A DNA stretch of 64,000 bases, taken from assembly GCA_031308135.1 (NCBI GenBank), contig JAHLJT010008756.1:131500997-131564996 (forward strand). The letters are read 5' to 3'. The notes under the pieces are model-generated. The model saw nothing but the letters and a program-made list of their open reading frames with translations, made no database searches and was not told where the DNA came from. Shown one piece after another: positions 1 through 10,870 of the stretch. Numbering within the stretch: the first letter of the stretch is position 1; each line of letters begins with the position of its first letter. The stretch is from Acheta domesticus (Eukaryota; Arthropoda; Insecta; Orthoptera; Gryllidae). A program made the position numbers and the translations under genes.

Positions 1-318
1 CAATATATTTAAGTGTCAATATTTACTTAATATGTCCGTTTATATAAATCTTCAGGAAGTAACAATTCAAACTTTTCAAAGTAACTTCTTAGCGACGTCT
101 ATTGTAGAGGTTATTATAGTAGAATTTGAAATTATCATCTTTAAGGAATACATTAGCACATCGGCTTGTTTCCTGCACTGCTACGATTTTTAATTATGTC
201 TTTTTAATAACAAGTCTCTGAAATATACCAGGTTGCAAAAACATAATTGTCTGCTTGGGTCGTTTCCTTGACTTATGCCGACACTGTTCACTAACCTTTT
301 TAGCAGTATATCTTTTTT
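1..318. other. AT-rich DNA, nothing recognised
   Basis: AT-rich, non-repetitive-looking sequence with no open frame of note, no tandem repeat and no terminal inverted repeat that I can see. Confidence 0.5.
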
Positions 319-740
319 TAGGGGATAGAGAACTGGTCTAACGTCCAAAACCCCAGCTTGGAGAACCGGTATTTGTATTGGGTTTACTACCCCAGAGAGA
401 TGGATTCACTAGATCTTTGAGTTTTCTCCTTTTATGGTTTTCAGTTACGGTTTTCCTTTCTTTACCTTTGGACTACTCTATGCGTAAGGCAGCACATTTT
501 TACAGAAGGTAAATAAACTCAGGACAGAAAAAGGATTGAGTGTATGGGTTTTTTGACGAGTGTAACTCCATCATGAGTTACCCAACCCACTCCCTTATTC
601 TGCCGCTTTCGTCCGGCAGCAGGGGGTATCGAGTCTTGCCTTCATTGTCCTTAGTCTGCATACCTGCGTATCAGCAGACTGTTCCCCTACCACTACCTGT
701 CGAACAATTCTGTAGCTTAGGCTTGTGATGGGTTAAAAAT
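319..740. other. Medium-GC block, possible old repeat, unidentified
   Basis: This block is clearly more GC-rich than its flanks and ends abruptly on both sides, which is how decayed dispersed repeats look elsewhere in this window. I do not recognise the family. A 62-codon open frame at 540-728 has no known motif and I do not call it a gene. Confidence 0.25.
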
Positions 741-1250
741 TATTTGATATAATTAGTCTTAAATTTACTTACTTCGGTATCTTAAATGTATGAAAGAAAT
801 AGACGGTAAAGGGAAATGAAAAAGATGTAAGATATCACATTATATACAAATCTGTAACTAGTGTTTTATTAATTGTTTCAGGTAAGGATGACGCAAGGTG
901 CTAACATGATGGCAAGAAATGAAGAAAAGGCTGAACCTAGGTTATGGAAAGTTTCACACAACGCTATGGTATGAATGCTTCTTACTAGGTTTATTATGAA
1001 CTTTGATTTGAACTTATTTCGTTAATATTTTTTGGGCGTTTGAACATCATTCTTTGTACATTGTAAATGTTATTTGTGCTGATGAAGAAACGCTTACTTT
1101 GCTTCATATGAAACTCGCTGAGCACTTTTGCCTCAAATCGGAAAAATAGGGGAATCGGACACCCACAGATATCCGGACGGTAGCGCCAAGTTCTAAAATT
1201 TTCGTTGTTATAACGGTTTTCCGATTCTTCGAAAATTCTTCGTTGTTCCC
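741..1250. other. AT-rich DNA, nothing recognised
   Basis: Mostly AT-rich. A minus-strand frame of 99 codons overlaps its right part but shows no recognisable domain. No tandem repeat or RNA gene seen. Confidence 0.45.
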
Positions 1251-1734
1251 CTAGAATTTTCCCCATTTTGCCAGCAACGCGAGCAATCCCCATGTTTCAG
1301 TGGCAAAGGGTGAGAGATTCGGACCGGGAGAGAAGGCGTTAAGGCACAAAGTCACGGAGCGATCGCCGAGGGTGAACTTGTACAAGGAAGTGCCCACCCC
1401 CTCTTTGACCGTCCCATCAAAATCGCGCTGCTGTAGCACGAAGACACCTCCAGCTCCAGCATTACGATCTCCCACCCCTTTCTTTCCAGTAACTGCCATC
1501 CCCTGTCGGCTTTGTCTCGTCGCCGGCGTTCGTGTCTTCGGAGCTGCCAACCCCATCGCCCCGTCAACGGGACCCATTAGCGTCCTTCGGCGCCGGCGTC
1601 GCCCGTCGCCCCGCCGTGAAATACGCCCCGCGGGCGGGGGCGGGGGGGCGAGGGCGAAGGGCGGAGGGCGTGGCCGCCTCTTTGAGTTATCCGGGCGGCG
1701 CACGCCAGCAATCGATGGGCGTTGACACACGGCT
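1251..1734. other. CpG-rich island, non-repetitive core
   Basis: GC content and CpG density rise sharply here against an AT-rich background. The core is not a simple repeat. Long open frames run on both strands because stop codons are rare in such sequence. The best-looking is the C-terminal part of a minus-strand frame ending at 1251, whose last 90 residues are less biased in composition than the other GC-rich frames, but it matches no family I know. Without transcript or homology evidence I treat the region as an unmethylated-type CpG island or an old exon-like relic. Confidence 0.4.
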
Positions 1735-2040
1735 CGCCCGCCCCCCACCCGCCCGCCACGCCCCCGGCGGCAATGCGGTGCGGCGCGCGCGGCTTTGGAC
1801 GCTCGCCCGCGGCCGCCGCCCACGCACTGCGCCCCGCCCCTGCCCCCCGCCCCCGGCACCCCACCCCAGCGCCCCGGCCCCGCGCCCCGTCCCCGCGCCC
1901 CGCCCCCGCGCCAAGTCCCCGCGCCCGCCCCCGCCCCCCCGCGCCCCACCCCCGCGCTCCGCCCCCGCGCCCCGCCCCAGCGCCCCACCCCAGCGCCCTG
2001 CCTCCCGGCGCCCCGCCCCCGCGTCCCTTCCGCTGCTCCC
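1735..2040. repeat. C-rich minisatellite in a CpG island
   Basis: Degenerate tandem repeat of short C-rich units (CGCCCC with AGCGCCCCAC-like variants), nearly free of G runs on the plus strand. The apparent proline- and arginine-rich frames on both strands are products of this composition, not proteins. Confidence 0.75.
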
Positions 2041-2180
2041 CACGGCCCTCCACTGCACTGGCGGGTTTAGCGAAGTAGAGACGCACTGCGCGCAAAAGAA
2101 GTAATACTGACGTGTGAAGCGGCGTGTGTGTTCAGATCGTTAATGTGCGTACTAGTTATATTTTTTACAAGGTTAAACAT

Positions 2181-2242
2181 GTATTCTAATAATACAATAA
2201 TAACAATAATAATAATAACAATAATAATAGTAATAATAAGTC
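2181..2242. repeat. AAT trinucleotide microsatellite
   Basis: Imperfect run of AAT units with AAC and AGT interruptions, directly before a non-LTR retrotransposon remnant. It may be the 3' tail of another copy of the same family, whose tails are made of AAT units. Confidence 0.75.
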
Positions 2243-2254
2243 TTAAAAACAAGA

Positions 2255-2556
2255 GTTGGAAATCAAAATAGCCGTAAAAGCACGGGTCGTCCCGATAGTT
2301 ATCGGAGCTCTGGGATTTGTTCCACAAAATTTGTGTACAAACGTGATTAAAAGGGTCATTCAAAGGACTGGGAAGTGCAAGAAATAGCTTAATTTGAAAC
2401 AGCTCACAGTTTGCGCAAAGTATTCTAGAGACACCGATAGTACCTAGATCTGCTCCTAAGGTAGCTGATTGCAACCTGGAGTAAATTTTATTTTGAGCCA
2501 ACTCATAACTTCTTTAGTCGTGATATAGAGCAATAATAGTAATAATAATAAGTCAA
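2255..2556 (+). pseudogene. Non-LTR retrotransposon ORF2 C-terminal fragment with AAT tail
   Basis: Translation from about 2255 to 2387 gives a stretch containing the residues VVPIVIGALGFVPQNL, the motif that ends the reverse-transcriptase polyprotein of a well-known animal non-LTR retrotransposon group (canonical form PVVvGALGxipK). After a stop and a frameshift, the next frame reads FETAHSLRKVF, matching the following family motif (LqktALLGTArilRkVL). The fragment then runs into a non-coding tail with GTGATATAGAG followed by AAT units. It is 5'-truncated, frameshifted and dead. The same tail word occurs at the 16.4-kb copy, so both belong to one family. Motif identity is from family knowledge, not from a search. 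Confidence 0.7.
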
Positions 2557-3479
2557 TTCAGTGAAAATAATCCCAATAGTAATCACAACAGCTAGTTTGG
2601 TCAACAAGAATTACTTGGTAGAGATACTTGGTAACTGTTGGCCTAGACCCTAGTATTGTAATTCCTAAAGTCCAAAAATCCGTGATTCAGGAAACGTGTA
2701 GAATTGTTCGCACTGGATTAAATCAACACTAGCATTAATTGAGATATGTGTAACCTCTCAAAGAGTAAACACTCAAAGAGAATATGATGCTGCAATTTGC
2801 TCTCTCGAAACGTGGTATTAAACATCAATAGTTATTAAATTCAAAATTATAATTCAGAGGAGTAAAAATGAATACGTAATATGCAATACTACGACTTTAC
2901 TTTTGTACTGACACAACTCTAAAAGTAACAAGTTTTATATAAATATGTAACTTATGTAGGCTTATGCGAGTAAAATATTAGTCCAAAATAAATAAATAAT
3001 ATATGAGAGAAAGCATAAGCTTAAAGTCTAGCGCATCTACCTTTAATCTGTGGATCCCACATTCGCAACTTGAACAAATAGACTTTGTGGTAGGTTGCTA
3101 GCAGATTCTGTTCTTTCGCCTGCCGATAACCATTCGCTTCCATTTCTTTGATAATACCATGTTTTCAGCAATTTTCAAAGATAGTATGGATGTCAATTTC
3201 CCTTGAACAAATATTTGGGCAGGTATTTGTATGTTGCAAAAGTGAATTTCTAATGACATAGAAACACGTGTATTCCTTTAGGCCTCAGAAAGTCGAGAAT
3301 CGAAAACGTTTTATCAAAAGCTGATTGTCACATAAAAGCTTCTAAATGTTCTCATATATTCCATTACTAACTACTTAGAAGAAATTAAAACATGCAATGA
3401 GGTGCAGTAAAAATGTAAAATAAGTGTGGATGGATTTAACATTTAGGATCGGATTAATTAGGCTTTTGCCAGCTACCGT
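2557..3479. other. AT-rich DNA, nothing recognised
   Basis: Long AT-rich stretch without open frames, tandem repeats or terminal repeats that I can support. Confidence 0.5.
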
Positions 3480-3716
3480 CACTCTGAGGCCTCAACTCTT
3501 ATTTTCCCCACACTGGAGGGTAAGAGAAACACATGGCTAGCATGATGTATTCCTGTCACCATACGTAGCTTATTTGGCGTGCCTGCGTTTTCTTTTCTAA
3601 ACCGAGACTATTTGTATTACAAATCTACAACTTAATTTTTGCCCCGGCTGTAAATGGAATCCGGGACCGTTTCACGAAAAGCTAGCACGCTATGAGCCAC
3701 CCGACGGTCATAAACA
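3480..3716 (-). mobile_element. tRNA-derived SINE copy (single family member)
   Basis: On the minus strand the right end (3716 down to about 3645) reads as a tRNA-like head: an A-box-like TGGCTCATAGCGTG and, about 45 bases on, a decayed B box where GGTTC is expected. A body of about 160 bp follows. The head resembles that of SINE-3 at 41.9 kb. No protein is encoded. The boundaries are approximate because only one copy is visible. Confidence 0.5.
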
Positions 3717-3879
3717 AATCATAATTTAATTAATATAATGGTGCGTGGGTACTCCTCGGCATATTTTTATAACAGATCTACAACAGGATTTACCACGTCC
3801 TTAATGGGAAGAAACCCGGGGTGACCGCACACAACGTAATTTGAAATAATTCTGTGGTCGCGGGAACTTAACAACGTAC

Positions 3880-4335
3880 AAGTTGTGTACGCCCCAACAT
3901 TTTTCATTTCCCGCCTCGCACCCACTGTCAGCCTTTGTCACCAGCCCCCGGCGGCGCCGCCACCTTGCGCCGTCGCGTGCCACTCTCCACCCCCCCACAC
4001 CCCCTCGCCCGCCGGCATTTGTCTCCGGGTGCCACTTGGAAGGCTCTCGTCAGGCTGTTTCCCGCTGCTATTTATTTGTCGCCGGCGACAGAACGCCCTC
4101 CGCCCTCCGCCCCCCCCCACCCTGTCCTCGCCCATTACAGCCTTTCCTCTTCCGCCCCGCGCCCTCTGTCAACACGCAGCCACGCCCTCCGCCGCCGCCG
4201 CCGCGTTTCTTTGCTCGCCGCCCGCGCCCTCTCGCCCCCACCTACGCCTACGCCCACGCCTGCCCCCGCCCCGCCCCTCTCGACCGTCCGTCTCGACTCC
4301 GTCCGTCGCACCCGACTGTCTTCAACCCTCACACA
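3880..4335. other. CpG-rich island
   Basis: CpG-dense, largely C-rich on the plus strand, with overlapping open frames in several frames and proline-, serine- and arginine-rich translations, typical of non-coding GC-rich DNA. A small non-repetitive core lies at about 3990-4090. Confidence 0.6.
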
Positions 4336-5036
4336 TCTACTTCCCGCCCCAGCCTAGCTCCGCCTAGCCCCTCCTCGCCCCGCCCCGCCCTGTCTCGCCC
4401 CATCCCATCTCGTCCCGCACCTTTATCTTCCACCTCTAACTTCCCCTCCCCCTCTCGAACGCGATCCACACCGTCCCTCCCGCCTGGCTCAGCTTCCTTC
4501 AACCCTCACACAACTATTTCCCGCACCAGCCTAGATTCACCTACCCCTCATTGCCCCTCCTCGCCCTGTCCCGCCTCGCCCTGTCCCGCCCCGTCCTGTC
4601 CCGCCCCGCCCCGTCCCCGTCCCGCACCATTCTCAGCTGCCTCTGACTTCCCGCCCCTCTCGACCGCGATCCATCCCGTCTCTCTCGCCTGGTTCAACTC
4701 CCCCCAAACCTTCCCCATCAACTCCTGGCCCCCCTAACAACAGCTCCGCCTCGCTCCGCTTCGCCACGCCCCGCTTCACCCCGCTTCGCCCCGCTCCGAC
4801 CTGCTCAGCCCTGTTTCGCCCCACCCCGTCCCGTCCCGCCCTGCCCCGTCCTGTCCCGTCCCGCCCCTCTCCGTCCCACCCCATCCCACTCACCCCGTCC
4901 CGTCCCACCCCGTCCCGCCCGCCCCGTCCCATACGGCCCCGCCCCGTCCCGCACCGCCTTGTCCCGTCCCTCCCTGTCCCCGCGCTCCGCCCCGCCCCGC
5001 CCCGCCCCGCCCCGCCCCGTTCCGTCCCGTCCCGAA
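4336..5036. repeat. C-rich pentamer-type minisatellite (CCCGT/CCCGC)
   Basis: About 700 bp of degenerate units such as CCCGC, CCCGT, CCTGT and CCTCG. Within it a block at about 4333-4510 recurs in altered form at about 4497-4680 (both contain CTCACACAACT or CTCACACATCT followed by TTCCCGC), so higher-order duplication has occurred. The glycine- and arginine-rich minus-strand frames are artefacts of the repeat. Confidence 0.8.
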
Positions 5037-6186
5037 CTATTTTCATTCTTACGTAAATGCAAGGCATGTTTGTGACAGATATATGTAAATTATGACATTT
5101 TTTATAGAAATATATTGATATTTCAGTTAAATACACATTATTTACCCTGTATTGATATTAATCAATATTGCGAGTTTCAATATTTGAGATTTTCTGGAAT
5201 CGACAAACTTCGAAGCGCACCCAGAAATTTTCTGGTGTGCTTCAGTTATAGTTCCCAGTCGACTTGATATTTTTCTTGTAAAGAATTTTTCATTATGCTG
5301 AATATAATATTATACAAGAATATGATAATTTGTAAAAATGGCATATTGTATTGTGAGTAGAAAAAATTCAAAACGCCGCCGAAGGCCGTGTGGCCTAAAA
5401 TAAATTATGTTTTAATACGTGAGTCATACAGATTTTTAGACAGCCTTATTCACTTTCGTTTCATTTTAATACAAGTGTACAAATCATCTATACAACATAG
5501 TATATAATTAGAAGTCAGTAGTAGGTGATGCGATGGAATGAACGTGTATTGTTTACAATGTTGTATTCACAGTTTTATATGAACATTTGAGCATCCTCTC
5601 ACTTTTAACATTAGTGCTGGAAATTGAACTTTTATCACGCTTTGTCTGCCGTAAAAGTAACTGCATTTACTAGTGTTTAGCTAAAATGTATATTTTTATT
5701 TAGTGTATTATAATTAATATTATTGTAACGTCAACAATTGATGTATTGAATGATTTTCGTCAATATAGAACATTACCTTAGTAAACGCTATACTTTTAAT
5801 ATAGGGGGTATCCCATTGCCTTGGGGCACACTTACGTCGGGTTTGTTCTCCTTTTGGTGTTGAAAATGCATCAAACATCAACTTCACTATTTGCAAGTGA
5901 CATGATAGTGCTCTTGCACCCACTCGCGCCCGTTGCCTCTCGGCGTTTGCAAGACTGCCTGCCCAGCTGCTCTGAACACGAGCCCTAGGGTGTTAGTAAT
6001 AAAACCAATTTACTCGGAATGCAGCTGCTTTTGCTGGTTGTTCAGTGTGGAGTTTCACTGTTATATGGACTACTGTGGGCAAAATGCTGGGGTAGCAAAA
6101 TACTCGCATGCAACCGTTTTTAGATTAATAAAAAAGGGCCCAGAAGTGAACTGGTGGTGGGAATCAAAACGTTGTTCACAGAACAA
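5037..6186. other. AT-rich DNA, nothing recognised
   Basis: AT-rich sequence with one small GC-rich patch near 5375-5395. No gene, tandem repeat or recognisable element. Confidence 0.5.
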
Positions 6187-6188
6187 TA

Positions 6189-6692
6189 CAGGGTGTCCGG
6201 GGAGGAAACGTTGAAAATTCGAAAATAAGTTCTTAAGACTATTCTAAGCATATTTTGTCTAATAAACTACGTGGATATTCCGAATGGTTAAGCCACAATG
6301 GGCACCCAAAAGTTGGTTTGAAAAATTGATTAATAGGCAAAAATTTATTTACAAAAGAAACGAATATATTTGCTCAGAAAAAGTAAGCGAGAAATAGAAA
6401 AATAGACGAAATGTGTAAATTGGGTGCTTTTTTATTTCTCGCTTAATTTTTCTTTCTGAACAAATATATTGATTTCTTTTGTAAATAATAAACAATTTGT
6501 ATGTTTCTGGAGTGTTTCTATTCTTTTATAATGCAAATTTTTGCCTATTAATCAATTTTTCAAACCAACGTTTGGGTGCTCATTGCGGCTCAACCATTCG
6601 TAATGTCCACGCAGTTTATTAGACAAAATATGCTTAGAATTGCCTCAACAGCTTATTTTCGAAGTTTCGACGTTTCCTCCCCGGACATCCTG
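6189..6692. mobile_element. Fold-back MITE, mariner-like, TA target duplication
   Basis: The ends are inverted copies of each other: left CAGGGTGTCCGGGGAGGAAA, right its near reverse complement, each flanked by TA (6187-6188 and 6693-6694). The inverted arms extend far inward, about 165 bp on each side, and an inner pair of arms (near 6370-6410 and 6425-6475) is also complementary, so almost the whole 504 bp folds back on itself. An extra stretch of about 50 bp near 6485-6535 lacks a partner. TA duplication and a CAGGGTGTCC end are typical of Tc1/mariner-type non-autonomous elements. It encodes no transposase. Confidence 0.8.
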
Positions 6693-6694
6693 TA

Positions 6695-7430
6695 TAAATG
6701 AAGCCCACTGGCAGATAAGTGCAATTGTCTACTCCGTTCGCTGTAGTGTTGCTGCGTTTATCCATCCAATCCTTTTGGCGTGTCCCACCACAGCAGTGAA
6801 TTCCGGAACCTTGTTTTCGTAACTGAATATGTTAGTAAGTGAGTCGACATCTACTTTGTGATATTTTGGCCATTGAGAACATTCTTAACCTTGATACCTA
6901 GATCATTGGGTGTTTGTGTTGCCTTTTTGAAGATAAATATGTAATTGTTCATCATATTTCTTGTAAATGTTAAACAATTAAAAGAATAATAAGATATTAT
7001 GACACTATTTTACAAAGAAAGACCTCTCAAGAAAATAATTTGCAAATAGTATGTTGACAAAAATTGGGTTGGTATTTCTATTTTAAACATCTTGATAGAT
7101 TGAAGAGTATTATTAAAATATATTTGTATTAATACATCTAGAAGATCCGAAAGTTAAAAGAACATTTGAACCAAATTGTTTCCTTTAATATTTTTTCCCT
7201 CAGAGAAATAAAAACCCAAATAAGTATTGAAAAGAACATGGCTTCTGAGGATTAGTCAACTACCTTAATGCAGGACGTTTTCAACTTAATCAGAAAGTCT
7301 GAAGAGGAACGCAGATGAGGGCAGGAAGCCGAAAACGAAATATTTTGTAGCTGAGTAGGTGATGTTCCAATGATACCGTCGTCTTGTTCAATTGGGGAAG
7401 TGCACGGAAAGCAAATAGAATCCCTCGTCT
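6695..7430. other. AT-rich DNA, nothing recognised
   Basis: AT-rich, no gene or repeat structure seen. Confidence 0.5.
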
Positions 7431-7439
7431 TCAGGTTTT

Positions 7440-7757
7440 CAATTTCGCCTCCGCTCCAGCCCGCTTTCCCCCCGCCCCCGCACGTTGCGACACGACCAGC
7501 AGTTCATTTCTGCCACGTAATGGAGTCCTCGAACGTCTCCAGTGACCCTCCTCCCCCTTTCCCTCCCCTCCTTTCCCATCCCCCTCTCGCGCGGATCAAA
7601 ATGGCCGCCGATGCTCCATCGACGCGTAATTGCACATCCGGTCGGCCGCTTTCAGCCGCTCTCGCGCGGCGGTCAGCGGAACTACAATCGCGTGGCTTTG
7701 CAAACTCTTTGGCGGCGGCGCGTCGCATTCGGAACCTCATTTCGCAGGCGGCGCTTT
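7440..7757. other. CpG-rich island, mostly non-repetitive
   Basis: CpG-dense and not a tandem repeat, with overlapping open frames on both strands and no recognisable domain. Its right edge runs into a repeat that is duplicated 1.05 kb downstream. Confidence 0.55.
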
Positions 7758-8036
7758 CGAGGCGAGCAGGTGGGCAGTGGAGGGGGAATGGCCAGGGGAG
7801 GGGGTGCTGCAAAGGACCGGTCGCGCACCGGCAACGGAGAGGAGAGAGGGAAGTAACGCTGCAACGAGGAACAACTTTCTCGACTCAATAGAATTTCCAC
7901 TCTTCATCTGCCTCTCTGGTTTAGTAATTAACATTTATCTAAACATGCTCTTTTTTTTCTCTAACATGTTTATATACTCTCAATCCTCGTAACACTTAAA
8001 AACATTTTAATAACGCTTTAATGATATTTTTCTTCT
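7758..8036. repeat. Direct repeat, copy 1
   Basis: About 280 bp that recurs at 8805-9090. It starts in G-rich sequence (GAGCAGGTGGGCAGTGG) and continues through GAGGAACAACTTTCTCG, TTAACATTTATCTAAACATG and a TTTTAATGAT end. The 8037-8795 Crypton-like element lies between the two copies, so the unit is element plus flank. Confidence 0.7.
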
Positions 8037-8795
8037 CCCATTGCATAGTTCTATCATTTGATGGCTGTAACCCGTTGCATTATGATACTCATTACGAAAC
8101 AGTTTTCATTATGATACAGGTTCTTGACCAATCACAAAGAAGCTTACAAACCAAGTATTGACACTTCATTAATCATTGAGAATCTTTATAGTTAATGTTT
8201 CGTTCGATTGTGTACATTAAAATTGTATTTAATATTATATTCGGCTTGTCAGTTTTTATTTCTTTTATTATTAGTAATTCTTAACGTGAAATATTATTTA
8301 AAACAAATTGAATTGAAATTTCACTCCGATCCTATTTGACTAGCGCAGTGGTAGTTATTGGAGAGAACATTTGCTTAGGTTAAGATCTGAACGCAAGTCA
8401 TTTTGGGTTATATGTTGCTGCCGTGTGGTTGTTCTTAAAAATCAGCCAGTTCTTTAGTTTAAAATGTCTAGTGTATCAAAGGTACATTCTACACCTCCAG
8501 ATATAAGAGAAAAAGCAAAAATGTTGACGTCGCAATTATTGCCGCAACGTCTGTACTTCTCGCTGGCAGACTGGTAAAACAAAGCCACCTGCGGTAGAGA
8601 GCTGTCCGCTATGTGGCCTTGGCTGAACCCTGCATGCTGCCATGAAAAGATTCAATGTAAAAGTTTAACTTCAAAAGATACCATAAGTCGTAGAAAAAGT
8701 ACTGTATGAATCTCGATGTAATGGGTATTAAAACACGGGTATTAAGTTTAGGATACTCGCTCGTATCGTAATATCACACTCGTGTATTATTTTAT
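8037..8795 (+). mobile_element. Miniature Crypton-like DNA transposon, copy 1
   Basis: Homologous by eye to 19256-19792, with matching start (CCATTG, then GTTGCATTATGATACTCAT), a GACCAATCACA box and matching end (TATCGTAATATCACAC, then CGTGTATTA). This copy has about 215 extra bases (about 8346-8560) that contain a 38-codon frame from an ATG at 8464 to a stop at 8577. Its residues PPDIREKAKMLTSQLLP fit the N-terminal signature I associate with animal Crypton/tyrosine-recombinase transposases (acidic PEEI, then kAk, then sxLLP). The frame then joins directly to 3' element sequence, so the element looks internally deleted and non-autonomous. The family assignment is inference. The dispersed-repeat status is seen directly. 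Confidence 0.55.
8464..8577 (+). pseudogene. 38-codon remnant resembling the start of a tyrosine-recombinase transposase
   Basis: ATG at 8464, stop TAA at 8575-8577. The first 27 residues include TPPDIREKAK and LTSQLLP, resembling the conserved opening of Crypton-type recombinases. The remaining 11 residues do not fit and probably derive from 3' non-coding element sequence after internal deletion. No catalytic residues remain, so it cannot act as a recombinase. Confidence 0.4.
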
Positions 8796-8804
8796 CATAG
8801 ATTT

Positions 8805-9090
8805 GAGACGAGCAAGTGGGCGGTGGGGGGGAGGGGCAGGGCAGGGGAGGGGGTGTTGGAAAGGAAAGGAGGGGAGGCGGAGAGGTACCGGCAACAGAGA
8901 GAAGAGGGGGAAGCTGCAACGAGGAGCAACTTTCTCGTCTATATAGAATGTCTACTTTTCATCTCCCAATGCGTTTTAATAATTAACATTTATCTAAACA
9001 TGCTATCTTATTATCTCTAGCATGTTCATATATTCTTAATCCCCGTAACCCTTATCAACAATGTAATAATGTTTTAATGATCTTTTTATT
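8805..9090. repeat. Direct repeat, copy 2
   Basis: Second copy of 7758-8036. The G-rich start is more repetitive here. The words ATAGATTTGAGA occur just before this copy (about 8796) and again just after it (about 9094), as expected if a tandem duplication ended there. Confidence 0.7.
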
Positions 9091-9117
9091 ATAGATTTGA
9101 GAAGGATTTTCCAAGAA

Positions 9118-9500
9118 AAGGGAGGTCGTAGGGTTCGAGTCTCGACAGTGATGGATTTTCTAAAATAGAGAGGAAAATTCTAGCGGCCTGGCGCTGGGAT
9201 TGGTAGTTTTCCATGATTTTTCCGATCAATCCAGGTCATTGCCCGTGTAGTACTATAACAAATGAACTACGGACGATCCTTCCTTTTACTTCCTTGTCGC
9301 AACCTCTTCCTCTAAACAATAAATGCACAACTGTACCACAATGCCGGGAGGTGAGAACGTTTCCCGTCTGAGGCGGTTCCCTCTGGAGGAGATACTTGGA
9401 GAGAGAAAACGCAGCAAGCCGACATGTACGACAGCGCTGAATCTCGTGTTCCGTTGGGTGAATGAGCACTGCCATCTCCCAGCACATACATAACACCCCC
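9118..9500 (+). mobile_element. SINE-1, old 5'-truncated copy
   Basis: Begins with the 3' half of the tRNA head, with a good B box (GGTTCGAGTCT at 9132-9142). The SINE-1 body follows in order: ATTCTAGCGGCC, GGTAGTTTTCC, a GATCCTTCCTT segment, ACTGTACCACAATGCCGGGAGG and the last third in decayed form. More diverged than the copies at 43 and 47.7 kb, so older. Confidence 0.7.
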
Positions 9501-10500
9501 TATACGCAGGAGCATCAAGAGAAAACCAGGGGCCTGGGACAGTTGATCCACCCCTGATTTCGAACTGAAATTTCGTCCTCTGGCAATTCATAAACAGAAT
9601 TTATTTCCTTTTGCTTCAGAAATAACTTACAGCGTTAAATTTGGATTACAGATGATTCTATTTTCTTATTTCTTTTGAATGAAAAAAATTTGGGGCCCCA
9701 ATTAAATCGGGGCGTGGGGCAAGTTGTCTTAGTTGCCACCTCCTTCTGATCAATCCTGACTATATTATACAGGCGATAGTGCACTACATGTACGGAAATG
9801 ATCATACTAGCTTACCCGTGCGATAACTCTCGCATGCTATACCTCACCCCTTTTCCTTATTTTTCCATTCGCATATTAAGCCTGTAATATATATTTTTCT
9901 TCAAAGCCCACTTGTCCTCCCTCACTTGTTCCATATGTCACCTTGTAAGTGATAACAATATAACACACACCCTTGTCAATTCAAACTATTCTTATTTAAT
10001 TGTCGAGCAAAGAGGTACACCCGTGTAATTCAGTCGCACAGAATATCAAGTAATTAATAACAACCTACAGTTACAGATTCTACAGGCTCTGAACAAGTGG
10101 AGTAGAATCGAGAAGCTTCGAACCACCACAAATGTAATAGAATGAAAAAGAAAATTTCATCTTGAAGATTATGGTCCGAGCAACGTTTCATTTTTTAAAA
10201 AAAAAATAGTTTTGAAGGTCCTAGAACGCTTCGTTTAGGAGTTATTAAACGATATAGATTCAAAAATCCTAACATGCGTCACGGGTCGCATTTAAATGAT
10301 ATTTAGCTGCGTTTTTAAACAAATCCTTCATATTTTTAAATCCAGAGTGCAATTCGTCACGTCTCCGTGAAATTCTCTTTCTTTAGAAACCTCGTCTATA
10401 AAGATTGGTTGCATGTGAGAGCCGCAAAGGGAAGATATACTACTGAAACAAAACAGGAGACGATTATTTGACGCACCCTGGAACACTAATCGATCTACCA
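9501..10500. other. AT-rich DNA, nothing recognised
   Basis: AT-rich. A segment around 10140-10310 has the look of an old transposon interior, but no ends or coding motif could be assigned. Confidence 0.45.
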
Positions 10501-10870
10501 ATCGATGAATCGTCCGGATCGTTTGCAAGCGATAGTGCGACGGCGTGAAGGGGCGTGAGGCGAGCTTGTTCCTCGTCGGAACGGAAGGAGCGCGTGGCGA
10601 TCGACTAAGAGTTTGCATATCGATGGCAGCCGGCTCGGCGGGAGCTCCGGGGCGGCCCTCAGGTAGTCACAAAGCCATCTCAGCTCTGCAGATCCAAATA
10701 AAATTTACTTTTAAACTTATCCCCCGCGCTCATTGCGTTGAAGTTCTTTTCGGCTACTGCCTCCCGCGCCCGCCCGCCTTCTTTTGTCTCGCGCAACAAC
10801 TTTGGGGAATAAAAAAATCTCGGGTGCGTCGGCGAGTCTGCACGCGCATAAAAAAGAATACGTAACACAA
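10500..10870. other. CpG-rich island with AT-rich inclusions
   Basis: Non-repetitive, CpG-dense sequence with short AT-rich words embedded in it (TTTGCATAT at 10612-10620; AATAAAATTTAC near 10697). No open frame with a recognisable domain. The mixed composition and lack of tandem repeats make it one of the better candidates here for a regulatory element. Confidence 0.45.
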
